Source of the DNA: Legionella hackeliae
Lineage (GTDB): Bacteria; Pseudomonadota; Gammaproteobacteria; Legionellales; Legionellaceae
Assembly: GCF_000953655.1 (NCBI RefSeq)
Contig: NZ_LN681225.1
Span: 2,445,001-2,509,000, forward strand
Reading direction: 5' to 3'
DNA: 64,000 nt
In this document: positions 1 to 8,929 of the stretch, piece after piece
Position numbering within the stretch: position 1 is the stretch's first letter
How the letters are laid out: each line of letters opens with the position of its first letter
Notes under the pieces: model-generated
What the model saw: only the letters and a program-made list of their open reading frames with translations
Told to the model about the DNA's origin: nothing
Databases searched by the model: none
Made by a program: the position numbers and the translations under genes

Positions 1-1
1 G

Positions 2-1582
2 ACACTCAATACTCCCTTAAGCAGACATCCCAACGCTCCTCAAAGTTCTCATGCCGTTACAAAAGTTCAAAAAATAAATACAAGCACTGTGAGTATTCTT
101 AAAAAAGGACCCTCTCGTCGAATTTTAGAAATTGAAGCATTCAATGGCTTTTGTTATCGCCTCTTATTGAATAAGCGGGTTCCTAAAGTTAGAAGTGTGC
201 ATGACGGTCAAGGATATGGACTCGGTGTCCTTGCAACAGAAATACCCAATTTTAAATCATTACATGACTATTATCTTGAGCATAAAGACCCCCTTACAGG
301 ACTTCAATCACCACCTCAACGAGATTTAGTTAAAGCTGGCATTGGTGGTGTTTTGGCTGCATGTTACGCCGAGGAAGAAAATGATCTACATGGCGGGAAT
401 GTTTGGTTTGATCCGATTAATTTAAAAAGTGGCAAAATCGATCACGATCAAGCGACGTGGCCTCTCACTGCCAAGTATGTGGACTATGATCCTCAGCAGA
501 AGATAGATGTTTATGGTCATAGGGCATACGGGGTTAAACCCGTTGATAGTTTTCCCATTACTCAACGGGATATTACTTCTTTTCCTCATCTTAAAGACGC
601 CAAGCCCTGTGCATTCTCGGATGAAACAGATTGTCAATTACTCGATTTAAAAGACATAGAGAATGACGAAACGTTTATTAAAGATGCTTACTCAATGTTT
701 CTACAACGAATTTTAATTGACAAAGACGTTTACCGTAAGATTGGTGAGGCAACTATTGGCAGCGCTAAATTACGTCAGCAACTAGTAGACCATAAGGCGA
801 GAAGAACTGAATTACTAAAAGCGGAGCTTTTAAAAAACCCCAAGTTTTTTGCTTTTTACGTGAACAATCCCGGGTTAAAAACAGACATCATTAGCGAATT
901 TCAGGAATATAATAAAGATTATAAAAACGAAACCAATCCTCTACGTTTGGATCTTGAGCAAATAGCAAACAAATTTGATGTGATACATAAAGAGTTACTT
1001 CAACATTGGGAGTCGGAGCTACTTTCTATAGTTCAGAAGACTTATGCCCCAGACTCTTATTCTCTTTTTGAAGATCACAATGAGATCTCCGCTAAACGCA
1101 AGAAAACCGTAATAGATCAAATTATAAAGAGATTTGATACTACTCAAACCCAGGCAGAAAAAATTTTTAACTGGGCTAGCAAACAACAGTGGTTTACGAA
1201 CCTCGCAGCAGATATAGACCCTAACCAAAGTAGAGAAGTTAGAGCACAACAAATTTTAGATGATCTTATTAAAGATATTAAACATTTGGATGGAAAGTTA
1301 GGTATCTTTGGTGGGAAATACCGCGAAGTTGATGGCAAAAAGATTAAATTAGCCAATGGTGCTGCGGCGATTTTGGATCTATGCATGCGTAAAACTACGC
1401 CTACATTATCAGCATTTGAAACCTTAGAGTCTGTTGTTTACCAGGCAATAGCATCTAATGCCTACAAAGGTCATACTTTATTTAATCGTAGACAAAAAGA
1501 GACAAGCGCTTTTTACACTAAAATTTTAGATCTATGTAAAAATGATGCTGCTGGTGCAGTAAATTCTGTTCTTAGCTTTTAA
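2..1582 (+). CDS. Kinase-like effector candidate, 5' end cut by window edge
   Basis: The frame is open from the first bases of the window, so the GTG at 89 is probably internal and the true start lies to the left; 526 codons are visible. Numbering from that GTG, residues 98-104 read N-D-L-H-G-G-N, which resembles the catalytic loop of protein, HipA or aminoglycoside kinases (Asp99, Asn104). It is followed at 117-120 by I-D-H-D, placed like the metal-binding DFG aspartate. A hinge-like stretch lies near residues 45-58. The remaining ~370 residues are charged and helical, with no recognised domain, signal peptide or membrane segment. Kinase-type folds with long helical tails are common among Legionella Dot/Icm effectors. 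The fold is an inference from motifs, and the substrate is unknown. Confidence 0.6.
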   Translation, partial: TLNTPLSRHPNAPQSSHAVTKVQKINTSTVSILKKGPSRRILEIEAFNGFCYRLLLNKRVPKVRSVHDGQGYGLGVLATEIPNFKSLHDYYLEHKDPLTGLQSPPQRDLVKAGIGGVLAACYAEEENDLHGGNVWFDPINLKSGKIDHDQATWPLTAKYVDYDPQQKIDVYGHRAYGVKPVDSFPITQRDITSFPHLKDAKPCAFSDETDCQLLDLKDIENDETFIKDAYSMFLQRILIDKDVYRKIGEATIGSAKLRQQLVDHKARRTELLKAELLKNPKFFAFYVNNPGLKTDIISEFQEYNKDYKNETNPLRLDLEQIANKFDVIHKELLQHWESELLSIVQKTYAPDSYSLFEDHNEISAKRKKTVIDQIIKRFDTTQTQAEKIFNWASKQQWFTNLAADIDPNQSREVRAQQILDDLIKDIKHLDGKLGIFGGKYREVDGKKIKLANGAAAILDLCMRKTTPTLSAFETLESVVYQAIASNAYKGHTLFNRRQKETSAFYTKILDLCKNDAAGAVNSVLSF

Positions 1583-1585
1583 AAA

Positions 1586-1624
1586 CGATGAGCAAGTTAT
1601 ATGCTATAACTATCATCGATTTTA
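1586..1624 (+). terminator. Rho-independent terminator of the kinase-like gene
   Basis: Two nested stems (CGATGA/TCATCG outside, AGTTATA/TATAACT inside, 3-nt loop) begin a few bases after the stop codon and are followed by ATTTTAATT. This separates the kinase-like gene from the binding-protein gene. Confidence 0.6.
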
Positions 1625-1636
1625 ATTGCGCTTTTT

Positions 1637-2386
1637 ATGAAACGTATCTATACATTGATTTTAACTTTTTTTCTTTTCTTCACCTCTTTTTTACACGCAG
1701 CTCAAGATAAGCCGCTGCGTATTGCAGTAGATACGTTTACGCCTCCTTTTATTCTGGAAGGCGCTAATTCACAGCTTTTCGGTTTTGATATTTCTATGAT
1801 GAAATACATTTGTCAGGAAATTGGGCGCACATGCGTTTTTGTTCCTACAGAATTTGATAATATTTTTACATCAATTGAAACAAACAAAGTCGATGCTGCG
1901 GTGAGTGCTTTAACCATTACTGCAGAACGCGCTAATCGAGTTCTATTTTCATTACCCTATTTACTCAGTCATGCTCGTTTCCTAGGCCCCAGGGAATTAG
2001 CTCAAAAGTCTTTTGGCTTAGGACTCTTGAATAATAGAAGTATAGGCATAGAAGAAGGTACCATCTTCCCTCAATTGATCAATTCCTTAGGAGTTAGAGA
2101 TCCTAAAATTGTTACCTTTAGTGATGCCCCTGCCCTCATTGATGCCCTACAAACAGGAAAAGTCGATGTAGTTCTGATGGATGACCCATCTGCAATGTAT
2201 TGGCAATCTCAATCTTCTGGGCGACTAAGTGTCCTTGGAGAACCTTTAAATTATGGTTTTGGCCTTGGTATTGCAGTGAACCGTAACAATGTTGAATTGT
2301 TAAATGCAATTAATAAGGCTTTGCTAAAATTTCAAAATAGTCCTGAATTTAAACGAGAGTTTAGCAAATACATTGCTCATTTTTAA
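1637..2386 (+). CDS. Periplasmic amino-acid-binding protein (SBP family 3)
   Basis: A 249-residue precursor with a clear Sec signal peptide (hydrophobic residues 4-20, Ala-X-Ala-type cut near residue 22). The mature part follows the family 3 solute-binding fold. An early beta strand reads LRIAVDTFTPPF. It is followed by GFDISMMKYIC and by the segment DNIFTSIETNKVDAAVSALTITAERA, in which the typical ligand-binding Thr and Arg are present. A second-lobe motif DALQTGKVDVVLMDDPSA follows. The family binds polar amino acids such as Arg, Gln or Glu for an ABC importer, but no permease or ATPase gene lies next to it, so it must use components encoded elsewhere. The Shine-Dalgarno is weak. Its stop codon overlaps that of the convergent gene on the other strand. 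Confidence 0.88.
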   Translation: MKRIYTLILTFFLFFTSFLHAAQDKPLRIAVDTFTPPFILEGANSQLFGFDISMMKYICQEIGRTCVFVPTEFDNIFTSIETNKVDAAVSALTITAERANRVLFSLPYLLSHARFLGPRELAQKSFGLGLLNNRSIGIEEGTIFPQLINSLGVRDPKIVTFSDAPALIDALQTGKVDVVLMDDPSAMYWQSQSSGRLSVLGEPLNYGFGLGIAVNRNNVELLNAINKALLKFQNSPEFKREFSKYIAHF

Positions 2387-3120
2387 TGCGATGGAGTATA
2401 GCGCGGTTTTGGTACAATAGAGAATGGAGGGATTCTGGTTTCATTACTCTGCGTGTTGTCCTGTGAAGAATCAAGTTCCTTTGGTGTTTGTTGCCTAAGT
2501 GTTGCTAACTCTTGTTTCATGGCTTTTTGAGATGGCTTTGATTTTGATGAATCAGATGCTTCATATTGTTTTCTTGAGCGTTCTATGTCCTCTGCTGTTG
2601 GTGGTGTTGGATCGGGTAGATGAATACCATGTTTAGCGTAGGCTTGAGTAGCATAGGCACGCAAATGCGCAGGAAATGCCCCGGGCTCGCCTAGAGGAAG
2701 CATTTTCCAGTCTCCACCTAATTTTGCTACCAAAGCAGCACACTTATCGATACTTTCTTTTGTCCAATGTGAAGAAACAATGCGATAGCCAAAACCACCC
2801 GCCATTAAATAGAAAGACGATCCGTTTTCGGCTGTAAGTTTATGAATTTCTTTAAAAAAATTATGGGGTTTAGTAGCAATTTTTTGCCTGGCAGAGGAAG
2901 CCGCTGCTTTTTCTATTTCATAAGAATAAAGTCTTGAATTTGATTGTTGGACAAAATCAGGAAGTGTATTTAGGTCGCACTTTTCCGCAACTAATTGCAA
3001 TTGAGAGGCAATTTGCTGAATTATTTTATTCAATTCATCTTGTTCTGATTTCGATAAATTGGTCTTCAGAAGCTTATTATATGCCTCCAGTGCTTCCTCA
3101 TCTTTTAAAACGTGAACCAT
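2383..3120 (-). CDS. Unrecognised protein with possible LPD7-like segment
   Basis: About 245 residues, soluble, with no signal peptide or membrane segment. The ATG at 3120 is preferred over the GTG just before it because GAGGG lies about 7 bases upstream. The N-terminal half is helical. Residues roughly 125-170 (SIDKCAALVAKLGGDWKMLP... then ...YAKHGIHL) resemble the LPD7 'large polyvalent protein-associated' fold, in which a helix and a G-W-K-x-[IL] strand are followed by a helix ending in a G-I strand. This is a by-eye similarity only. The C-terminus is rich in Ser, Gln, Lys and Pro and looks disordered. Given the genome type, a Dot/Icm substrate is possible but not shown. It converges with the binding-protein gene, with overlapping stop codons. 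Confidence 0.55.
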   Translation of the reverse strand: MVHVLKDEEALEAYNKLLKTNLSKSEQDELNKIIQQIASQLQLVAEKCDLNTLPDFVQQSNSRLYSYEIEKAAASSARQKIATKPHNFFKEIHKLTAENGSSFYLMAGGFGYRIVSSHWTKESIDKCAALVAKLGGDWKMLPLGEPGAFPAHLRAYATQAYAKHGIHLPDPTPPTAEDIERSRKQYEASDSSKSKPSQKAMKQELATLRQQTPKELDSSQDNTQSNETRIPPFSIVPKPRYTPSH

Positions 3121-3270
3121 CACCCAACCCTCAAAAAAATCCTGATGTTCACGATTTTAAACCCAAAAATAACTGGTTTGAAAGAGAAGTAGATCAATAT
3201 TTGTGCAAATAAAGTGTAAAGAGCCATGGTTTCATGGCGTAGTGCGAAAAAAATCACAGGGTACTTAATT

Positions 3271-3293
3271 CCCATAGCTCAAAAAGCTATGGG
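3271..3293 (-). terminator. Terminator hairpin downstream of the 88-aa gene
   Basis: A perfect 9-bp inverted repeat, CCCATAGCT/AGCTATGGG, with a 5-nt loop, 7 bases after the stop codon of the minus-strand gene. The trailing T-run is weak (AATTAAG). Confidence 0.55.
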
Positions 3294-3299
3294 CAAAGT

Positions 3300-3566
3300 C
3301 TAATGTACTGTTTCGTCTTTAGTAATGCAGCGGCTAATTACTTGTCTAGTTATAAACTCGCCCTGACTCGCCCCATACAAAGATTTGAAATGGTCTGCCA
3401 AGAGCGTGACCCAAGAGGATAAGCGAAAATCCATTCTTTTTTCTTCCTGATTAACAACAAGTTCGTATAAGCCTAAAGAATCTGTATTCTGCTCTTTTGC
3501 ATACTCTTCCATGATGCGTCTGGCAGTAGACATATCCTTTTCTCTTGTTGGCCAATCTTTATTCAT
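3300..3566 (-). CDS. Small soluble protein of unknown function
   Basis: An 88-residue acidic/basic mixed protein. The ATG at 3566 is chosen because AGGGGG sits 4 bases before it; the longer frame would need a TTG without a ribosome binding site. It begins MNKDWPTREK and has no signal peptide or membrane segment. A helical middle and a hydrophobic stretch (WVTLLADHFKSLYG) suggest a small folded helical protein. It stands alone between a divergent gene pair and the 3.7-8.4 kb operon, with its own terminator hairpin. No family is recognised. Confidence 0.5.
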   Translation of the reverse strand: MNKDWPTREKDMSTARRIMEEYAKEQNTDSLGLYELVVNQEEKRMDFRLSSWVTLLADHFKSLYGASQGEFITRQVISRCITKDETVH

Positions 3567-3670
3567 TCTACCCCCTACTTCTCTAGGCCTGCTGAAACTA
3601 TAATATCCAGATTGGGTCAAAGAGTAAAATTCCAAGGTTTAAAAAAATATTTTTTTGCAGTTACAATTTT

Positions 3671-4732
3671 TCAGCAATCAACACAAGGCTTTACAGCCCC
3701 CTGAGGTTCCTGCCAAAGAGTAATGAATAAAACCATAATCATTGGCCCTACAAATAATCCGAGTAAACCTAAGGTTTCTACGCCTCCCAAAATACCAAAA
3801 AGCACAGCAAGAAAGGGTAATTTAATGGCCCCACCAATTAAAACCGGTTTAATGAAATGATCAGCTACAAACATTACCAGTGTTCCCCAAATGACAACAA
3901 CAATTGCACTAACCAAGGAACCTGTAGACAACAAAATCATAGCTACAATAGCAAAAATGAGAGGCACAACAAATGGAATCATTGCGGCGCAAGCAGTGAT
4001 AAAACCAGTTAAAGTCGGAGCAGGAAAACCGACAAGCACATAACAAACTCCCATTAGAAATCCGACACCTAAACCAACAACGATAGTACCGTTCACAGTC
4101 GCCCGCAATGCCGAAGGCAATCTATCTGCGTAGCGGAACCATCGTTGGCCCAAGCAAAATTGGCCAATATGATTGACTTGCTGAATTAATTTATCGCCAT
4201 CACGGAAAAAGAAAAACAAGGTTAAAAGAGTAAATCCTAATTGAAAGCCTCGGTGGGCAAGATTAATTCCTATTTGCTTTATGTAATAACTTGCGGGTGT
4301 TAACGATAAATGCAAATTGGACAATAAATGGCGCACTTTACCTGGTTGCCCGATATTACTGTCCCAATAATTCACCAAATCACTTCCTATGACAGGAAAT
4401 TGCTGCAATAACGAAGGTGCTTGACCGCCCTGGCGATTTATTGTCTGTAAATAGTTAATAAATAATTGTAATTCTTTAATTAAAATAGTAACCAACCAAC
4501 TTAAAGGCAAGAGGAATAATAAGGCCAGAATTGAAGTAAATAATAATGCTGAAAGATTATGACGGTTGCCAAAAAAATGACGCCAACGTAGATATAAAGG
4601 ATAAGTAGCAATTCCTATAATTGTTGCCCAAATCATTGAGGGTATAAAACGATGCACAATAAATAAGGCTAAAGCAACAATCCCAATAGTGACACCGATA
4701 CTAATTAATTCTTTGTGATTTTCATTCATCAT
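3671..4732 (-). CDS. AI-2E family transporter (PerM/YdiK-like permease)
   Basis: About 353 residues with seven to eight hydrophobic segments in the AI-2E/PerM pattern. There are two close N-terminal helices with a short charged hairpin (YPLYLRWRHFFGNRHN), a helix near 60-80, a long soluble loop to about 150, then a dense C-terminal bundle rich in Gly and Pro (FGILGGVETLGLLGLFVGPMIM is the family's typical end). Members export small molecules or ions; the real substrate of this one cannot be read from sequence. The ATG at 4732 overlaps the pgpA stop (ATGA), indicating translational coupling; a TTG four codons earlier is less likely. It is the last gene of the glyA-nrdR-nusB-thiL-pgpA run. Confidence 0.85.
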   Translation of the reverse strand: MMNENHKELISIGVTIGIVALALFIVHRFIPSMIWATIIGIATYPLYLRWRHFFGNRHNLSALLFTSILALLFLLPLSWLVTILIKELQLFINYLQTINRQGGQAPSLLQQFPVIGSDLVNYWDSNIGQPGKVRHLLSNLHLSLTPASYYIKQIGINLAHRGFQLGFTLLTLFFFFRDGDKLIQQVNHIGQFCLGQRWFRYADRLPSALRATVNGTIVVGLGVGFLMGVCYVLVGFPAPTLTGFITACAAMIPFVVPLIFAIVAMILLSTGSLVSAIVVVIWGTLVMFVADHFIKPVLIGGAIKLPFLAVLFGILGGVETLGLLGLFVGPMIMVLFITLWQEPQGAVKPCVDC

Positions 4733-5211
4733 GCAAAACCCCAAGCCAACAACTGTAGTATTAACCAGGCAGGAACAGCAGCCAGGACATCATCGAGCAT
4801 AATTCCTATCCCACCTTGGACATGGTGATCAATTAACCGAATGGGTTGTGGCTTCCATATATCAAAAACACGAAACAGTAAGAAACCGATAACTAACCAT
4901 AATATACCTGGAGGTGCCATAATCATAGTCAACAAAAAACCCACAACCTCATCCCAAACAATGCCAGAATAATCATGAACACCTAGAGCTCGCGACACTT
5001 TTTCACTAACCCAAACTCCTAGTAGAAATGCTAAAACAGTGATCGCCAGATAGAATCCCAGAGGAAATCCCGCAATTAAGAAATAAATAGGAATGGCGGC
5101 AAGTGTTCCCCAAGTTCCTGGAGCAAAAGGCATTAATCCACTACCAAAACCAAAGGCGATAAAATAAGCAGGATCTTGCCAGACTCTTTTTTCTATTTTC
5201 ACGGCGTTCAT
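4729..5211 (-). CDS. pgpA: Phosphatidylglycerophosphatase A
   Basis: A 160-residue inner-membrane enzyme that dephosphorylates phosphatidylglycerol-phosphate to phosphatidylglycerol. The family hallmarks are visible: FGSGLMPFAPGTWGTLAA near the N-terminus, HDYSGIVWDEVVGF with the acidic W-D-E metal-binding motif in the middle, FRVFDIWKPQPI, and the C-terminal GGIGIMLDDVLAA with its Asp pair. There are four hydrophobic segments. The ATG at 5211 is preferred; a TTG four codons upstream (5223) is also possible and has AGAGG before it. It follows thiL after a 115-base gap, the usual thiL-pgpA order in gamma-proteobacteria, and its stop overlaps the start of the permease gene. Confidence 0.95.
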   Translation of the reverse strand: MNAVKIEKRVWQDPAYFIAFGFGSGLMPFAPGTWGTLAAIPIYFLIAGFPLGFYLAITVLAFLLGVWVSEKVSRALGVHDYSGIVWDEVVGFLLTMIMAPPGILWLVIGFLLFRVFDIWKPQPIRLIDHHVQGGIGIMLDDVLAAVPAWLILQLLAWGFA

Positions 5212-5326
5212 CGTATTTCTCAAATCCTCTGAGTTACTCCAAAACCTGTAATGGATTTTGTCGTGCTAATTATTTCGAATAACTATTCTTTGTCATTTCC
5301 CTTCATTGTCGGTAGAACCAGTCCCA

Positions 5327-6277
5327 TCAAAAATGACTATACCCTCGCGGGACAAAAACTTCTTCCTCACCACGCGTTATTATTCTTAATCCTAATTTTG
5401 ACTCTATGGTGCCTATGCGATAACAGTTTAAGTTTAAATGATTTAACGAAGTTATAAACCTTTGCTCATTTTCTGGTGCCACTGTAAAACAAATTTCATA
5501 GTCATCTCCGCCTGTTAGAGAAAACGAGGTCGCATTTTCTTGCTGGTATTTTTTCACCAACGGATGAACTGGAATCCTTTCGCTAATTAAGCAAGCCCCT
5601 ACCTCGCTGGATGTACAAATATGATTTAAATCGGCGCTTAAGCCATCTGAAATATCAATCGCGGCAGAAGCATATTCTCGAAGAACTTCCCCTAAATCGA
5701 TACGCGGTTTAGGGTGCTGCAATTTTTGCATTAGCACTTGTCTATCTTCCACATTAATATCATTGCGTTGCAAGAAATACACGGCGAGTGCTGCAGCTCC
5801 TAACTCACCACTCACATAAATTTTATCGCCGGTATGCGCACCATTACGACGCACTGCCTTGCCTGTAGGGGCCAAACCATGAATTGTCAATGTCATGCTT
5901 AGAGGACCGCGTGTTGTATCCCCACCTATTAATGCAATATTAAATTGATTTAACGAATCATGGAGTCCTTGGGAAAAGCGCTGTAACCAGCTAGTATTTA
6001 ATTCTGGTAGAGTCAATGCAAGACTAAGCCAGCAAGGCGTCGCCCCCATGGCAGCCATATCACTTACATTGACCATAACTGCTTTGCAAGCAATGTCGTA
6101 GGCATCCCAGGAACTTAAGAAATGCACCTCAGACACGAGCGTATCCGTGCTAATGAGTAACTGCTGACCAGAAGGAATGCTCACGCAGGCAGCATCGTCA
6201 CCAATTCCATAAATGACATCATCACGAAGTTGAGCTGGGTATTTAAAGAAGGTATCGATTAGAGAAAATTCATCCAT
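5327..6277 (-). CDS. thiL: Thiamine-monophosphate kinase
   Basis: A 316-residue kinase that makes thiamine diphosphate from thiamine phosphate with ATP. It carries the full AIR-synthase-type signature: GIGDDAACV, the S-T-D-T-L-V-x-x-V-H-F substrate loop, AVMVNVSDMAAMGA, GGDTTRG, ISDGLSADL and LTGGDDYE. The start at the ATG at 6277 lies inside the last codons of nusB (overlap of 8 bases), so the two are translationally coupled. A TTG four codons earlier is discounted. Length and order are normal for the family. The 115-base spacer down to pgpA shows nothing notable. Confidence 0.95.
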   Translation of the reverse strand: MDEFSLIDTFFKYPAQLRDDVIYGIGDDAACVSIPSGQQLLISTDTLVSEVHFLSSWDAYDIACKAVMVNVSDMAAMGATPCWLSLALTLPELNTSWLQRFSQGLHDSLNQFNIALIGGDTTRGPLSMTLTIHGLAPTGKAVRRNGAHTGDKIYVSGELGAAALAVYFLQRNDINVEDRQVLMQKLQHPKPRIDLGEVLREYASAAIDISDGLSADLNHICTSSEVGACLISERIPVHPLVKKYQQENATSFSLTGGDDYEICFTVAPENEQRFITSLNHLNLNCYRIGTIESKLGLRIITRGEEEVFVPRGYSHF

Positions 6278-6707
6278 GGTTAATTTCAATTTTTCTAGCT
6301 TGCTGCGCTAAATTATTTAATACCCCATTTACGTAACGATAACCATCCTGTGAACCAAATTCCTTGGTTAATGAAATTGCCTCATCTAAAACAACACGAT
6401 AAGGTATTTCAAGACAATTCAGTAATTCAAAAGCGCCCAATCGTAATACTGTTAACTCAATAGGATTTAGTCCTTCTACAGGTCTATCCAAAAAGGGTTT
6501 GAGATTTTCTTCCAATGTATTCACTTGTGCTGGAACGCCATGGAGGAGTCTACAAAAATAATCCCCATCTACTTTTTCCATGTTATTGTTTACTCGAAAC
6601 TGGGCTTCAATTTCGTATAATTCTTGACCTGACATATGCCATTGATAAAGCGCTTGCAACGCTAATTTTCTAGCTCGTCTTTTGCCACTAATGCCTTGTT
6701 TTTCCAC
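6270..6707 (-). CDS. nusB: Transcription antitermination factor NusB
   Basis: A 145-residue all-helical protein that binds boxA RNA together with S10 (NusE) in rRNA antitermination complexes. The N-terminal RRARKLALQALYQWHMSG is the family's first-helix arginine-rich signature, and the C-terminal part VVLDEAISLTKEFGSQDGYRYVNGVLN is the most conserved NusB block. It starts with GTG at 6707, supported by GAGGTAA five bases upstream. The gap to nrdR is 8 bases. In many relatives ribD-ribE-ribBA-ribH lie between nrdR and nusB; they are absent here. Confidence 0.96.
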   Translation of the reverse strand: MEKQGISGKRRARKLALQALYQWHMSGQELYEIEAQFRVNNNMEKVDGDYFCRLLHGVPAQVNTLEENLKPFLDRPVEGLNPIELTVLRLGAFELLNCLEIPYRVVLDEAISLTKEFGSQDGYRYVNGVLNNLAQQARKIEINHG

Positions 6708-6715
6708 AAATTACC

Positions 6716-7177
6716 TCATGAATTTCTATCATCTTTCATTTCATCAATAGCTTGCCTGAAATCACTCACGTCTTTAAATCGCTTATACACAGAGGCAAAA
6801 CGGACATAAGCAACATGATCAAGGCGATATAATTGCTTCATCACCAGCTCGCCTACTTCGCGCGAATCAATCTCTCGTTCCCCGCCTCGACGAATTTCCT
6901 GCATGATGGTTACAATAGCTTCCTCCAGGGCGTCAACACTCACAGGTCTTTTTTCTAAAGCCCGCAACATGCCTGCTCGTAGATTTTGGATATTAAACGG
7001 CTCCCGCCGTCCATCGCGTTTTATAATCGATGGCATAATTAACTCAGCAGTCTCAAAGGTCGTGAAACGTTCATGACAAATAAGGCATTGTCTTCGTCTA
7101 CGAACTTGAGCTCCCTCTGCAACAAGGCGAGAATCAACTACCTTGGTATCTTCAGCATGGCAAAATGGACAATGCAT
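6716..7177 (-). CDS. nrdR: Transcriptional repressor NrdR
   Basis: A 153-residue repressor of ribonucleotide reductase genes. The N-terminal zinc ribbon uses Cys3, Cys6, Cys31 and Cys34 (CPFC ... CLIC) with the conserved VVDSR and RRRRQC basic patch. The rest is the ATP-cone domain ([11 protein letters not shown] through [11 protein letters not shown]), which senses ATP/dATP. It begins 2 bases after glyA ends, so the two are almost certainly co-transcribed; glyA-nrdR-nusB is a common gamma-proteobacterial arrangement. Confidence 0.97.
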   Translation of the reverse strand: MHCPFCHAEDTKVVDSRLVAEGAQVRRRRQCLICHERFTTFETAELIMPSIIKRDGRREPFNIQNLRAGMLRALEKRPVSVDALEEAIVTIMQEIRRGGEREIDSREVGELVMKQLYRLDHVAYVRFASVYKRFKDVSDFRQAIDEMKDDRNS

Positions 7178-7179
7178 GA

Positions 7180-8433
7180 TTAACGATATACCGGAAATTC
7201 ACGACACAATTGCAGCACCTGAGCTTTAACTCTTGAAATCGTTGCCTCATCATGGATGTCATCAAGTACATCGGCTATCCATGCGCTCAATAATGTTACC
7301 TCTTTCTCCTTAAAACCACGGGTCGTAATTGCAGGTGTTCCCAAGCGAAGACCACTGGTAACAAAAGGAGAGCGTGGATCATTCGGCACTGTATTTTTAT
7401 TGACGGTGATATGTGCTTTCCCTAAAGCCGCATCCGCTTCTTTACCTGTGATATTTTTTGCAATCAGATTTACCAACATTAGATGATTTTCGGTACCACC
7501 AGAAACAATAGGATAACCCCGCCCTTTCAGTGTTTCAGCCATTACCTTGGCATTTAATAAAACTTGTTGCTGATATTGTTTAAATTCAGGTTGCAACGCT
7601 TCAGCAAAAGCGACTGCTTTAGCTGCAATTACATGCATAAGTGGCCCGCCCTGCATGCCGGGAAACACAGAAGAATTTAATTTTTTTTCTATTTCTTCAT
7701 TAGCACGAGCAAGAATTAATCCCCCTCGTGGACCACGTAAAGTTTTATGGGTCGTTGACGTCACTACATCGGCATAAGGAACTGGTGATGGATATAAACC
7801 TGTAGCAATCAATCCTGCCACATGAGCAACATCTGCCATCAAATAGGCCCCTACTTTATCAGCAATTGTCCTAAAGCGTTGCCAATCAAGGATTTGTGAG
7901 TAGGCAGAAAATCCGGCAATAATCATCTTTGGTCGATGCTGAATTGCCAAGTCCTCCAATACATCATAATCAATCAAACCGGTATCGGGATTTACACCAT
8001 ACTCAACAGAATGATAAAGCTTCCCTGAAAAATTGACTTTTGAACCATGTGTTAAGTGGCCACCATGAGGCAACGCCATACCAAGAATCAAATCGCCTGG
8101 AGAAAGGAGAGCCATCATGACCGCAGCATTGGCTTGAGAACCGGAGTGCGGTTGGACATTGACATAATAAGCAGCAAACAGTTTTTTGGCTCTTTCGATT
8201 GCTAATGATTCAGCAACATCAACGTTTTCGCAACCACCATAATAGCGTTTACCAGGGTACCCTTCAGCATATTTGTTAGTCAGAACGGAACCTTGAGCTT
8301 CAAGCACCCGAGGACTTACATAGTTTTCAGAGGCAATGAGTTCAATGTGATCTTCCTGACGCTTACGTTCAGCTTCGATGGCTTTCCAAAGCTCTTCATC
8401 AAAATTTGAGATAGTGTAGCTTTTATCAAACAT
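7180..8433 (-). CDS. glyA: Serine hydroxymethyltransferase
   Basis: A 417-residue PLP enzyme that interconverts serine and glycine with tetrahydrofolate, the main source of one-carbon units. The motif [16 protein letters not shown] carries the Schiff-base lysine. [26 protein letters not shown] and [14 protein letters not shown] are diagnostic. The ATG at 8433 is chosen over an in-frame TTG two codons earlier because AAGGAT precedes it; this gives exactly the E. coli length. It is the first gene of the minus-strand operon that runs through nrdR, nusB, thiL and pgpA. Confidence 0.98.
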   Translation of the reverse strand: MFDKSYTISNFDEELWKAIEAERKRQEDHIELIASENYVSPRVLEAQGSVLTNKYAEGYPGKRYYGGCENVDVAESLAIERAKKLFAAYYVNVQPHSGSQANAAVMMALLSPGDLILGMALPHGGHLTHGSKVNFSGKLYHSVEYGVNPDTGLIDYDVLEDLAIQHRPKMIIAGFSAYSQILDWQRFRTIADKVGAYLMADVAHVAGLIATGLYPSPVPYADVVTSTTHKTLRGPRGGLILARANEEIEKKLNSSVFPGMQGGPLMHVIAAKAVAFAEALQPEFKQYQQQVLLNAKVMAETLKGRGYPIVSGGTENHLMLVNLIAKNITGKEADAALGKAHITVNKNTVPNDPRSPFVTSGLRLGTPAITTRGFKEKEVTLLSAWIADVLDDIHDEATISRVKAQVLQLCREFPVYR

Positions 8434-8574
8434 TTGCAATCCTTAACCCTTTTAATAATTGAACAATTATAGTACTGCTCCCCAGGTACTGTCACGCAAA
8501 CGTTTAAGATAATTTCTCTCATAGAGCAACATTCGCAAAACAGAGCTATCAACAACCCTTAATCACTTAGACAA

Positions 8575-8880
8575 TTATTTAACAATCAAATCATTGCGTA
8601 CATGTCTTACGCCTTCAACATTACCAGCAATAATACCAGCACGTTGCTTAATCACTGCACTATTAACAAAACCACTTAGTTGAACTTGATCTTTGTAAGT
8701 TTTCACTTTAATTGTGAATCCTTTAGCACCCAACTTATCAACCAATTCAGCTTTAACCTTTGCAGTAACTGCAGCGCTATCAAGATATTGGCCAGTACTT
8801 TCACTGGTAGGAGTGGCAGCGCAAGCAGTAATGATTGATAACAATAATGCCGTAGCAAATAACTTGATCATTCTTAACAT
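8575..8880 (-). CDS. BON-domain lipoprotein
   Basis: A 101-residue envelope protein. A short signal peptide ends in the lipobox I-T-A-C (Cys20), so the mature protein should be lipid-anchored. Residues about 34-100 form one BON domain (alpha-beta-beta-alpha-beta: DSAAVTAKVKAEL, FTIKVKTYKDQVQLSGFV, AGIIAGNVEGVRHVRNDLIVK), like the OsmY and YraP domains that help maintain the outer membrane and bind phospholipid surfaces. AAGGAA lies seven bases before the ATG at 8880. It is monocistronic, upstream of the glyA operon and on the same strand. Confidence 0.87.
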   Translation of the reverse strand: MLRMIKLFATALLLSIITACAATPTSESTGQYLDSAAVTAKVKAELVDKLGAKGFTIKVKTYKDQVQLSGFVNSAVIKQRAGIIAGNVEGVRHVRNDLIVK

Positions 8881-8929
8881 GTGTTATTTCCTTCAATTAA
8901 AAATCAAAGGAAAGATATCACACTGTTAT

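Noticed and set aside
5251-5457. 68-codon plus-strand ORF over the thiL-pgpA gap
   Set aside because: It mostly overlaps the 3' end of thiL in antisense, with no ribosome binding site.
8440-8574. Possible riboswitch or leader upstream of glyA
   Set aside because: No glycine-, SAM- or folate-type riboswitch core could be seen in the 135 bases.
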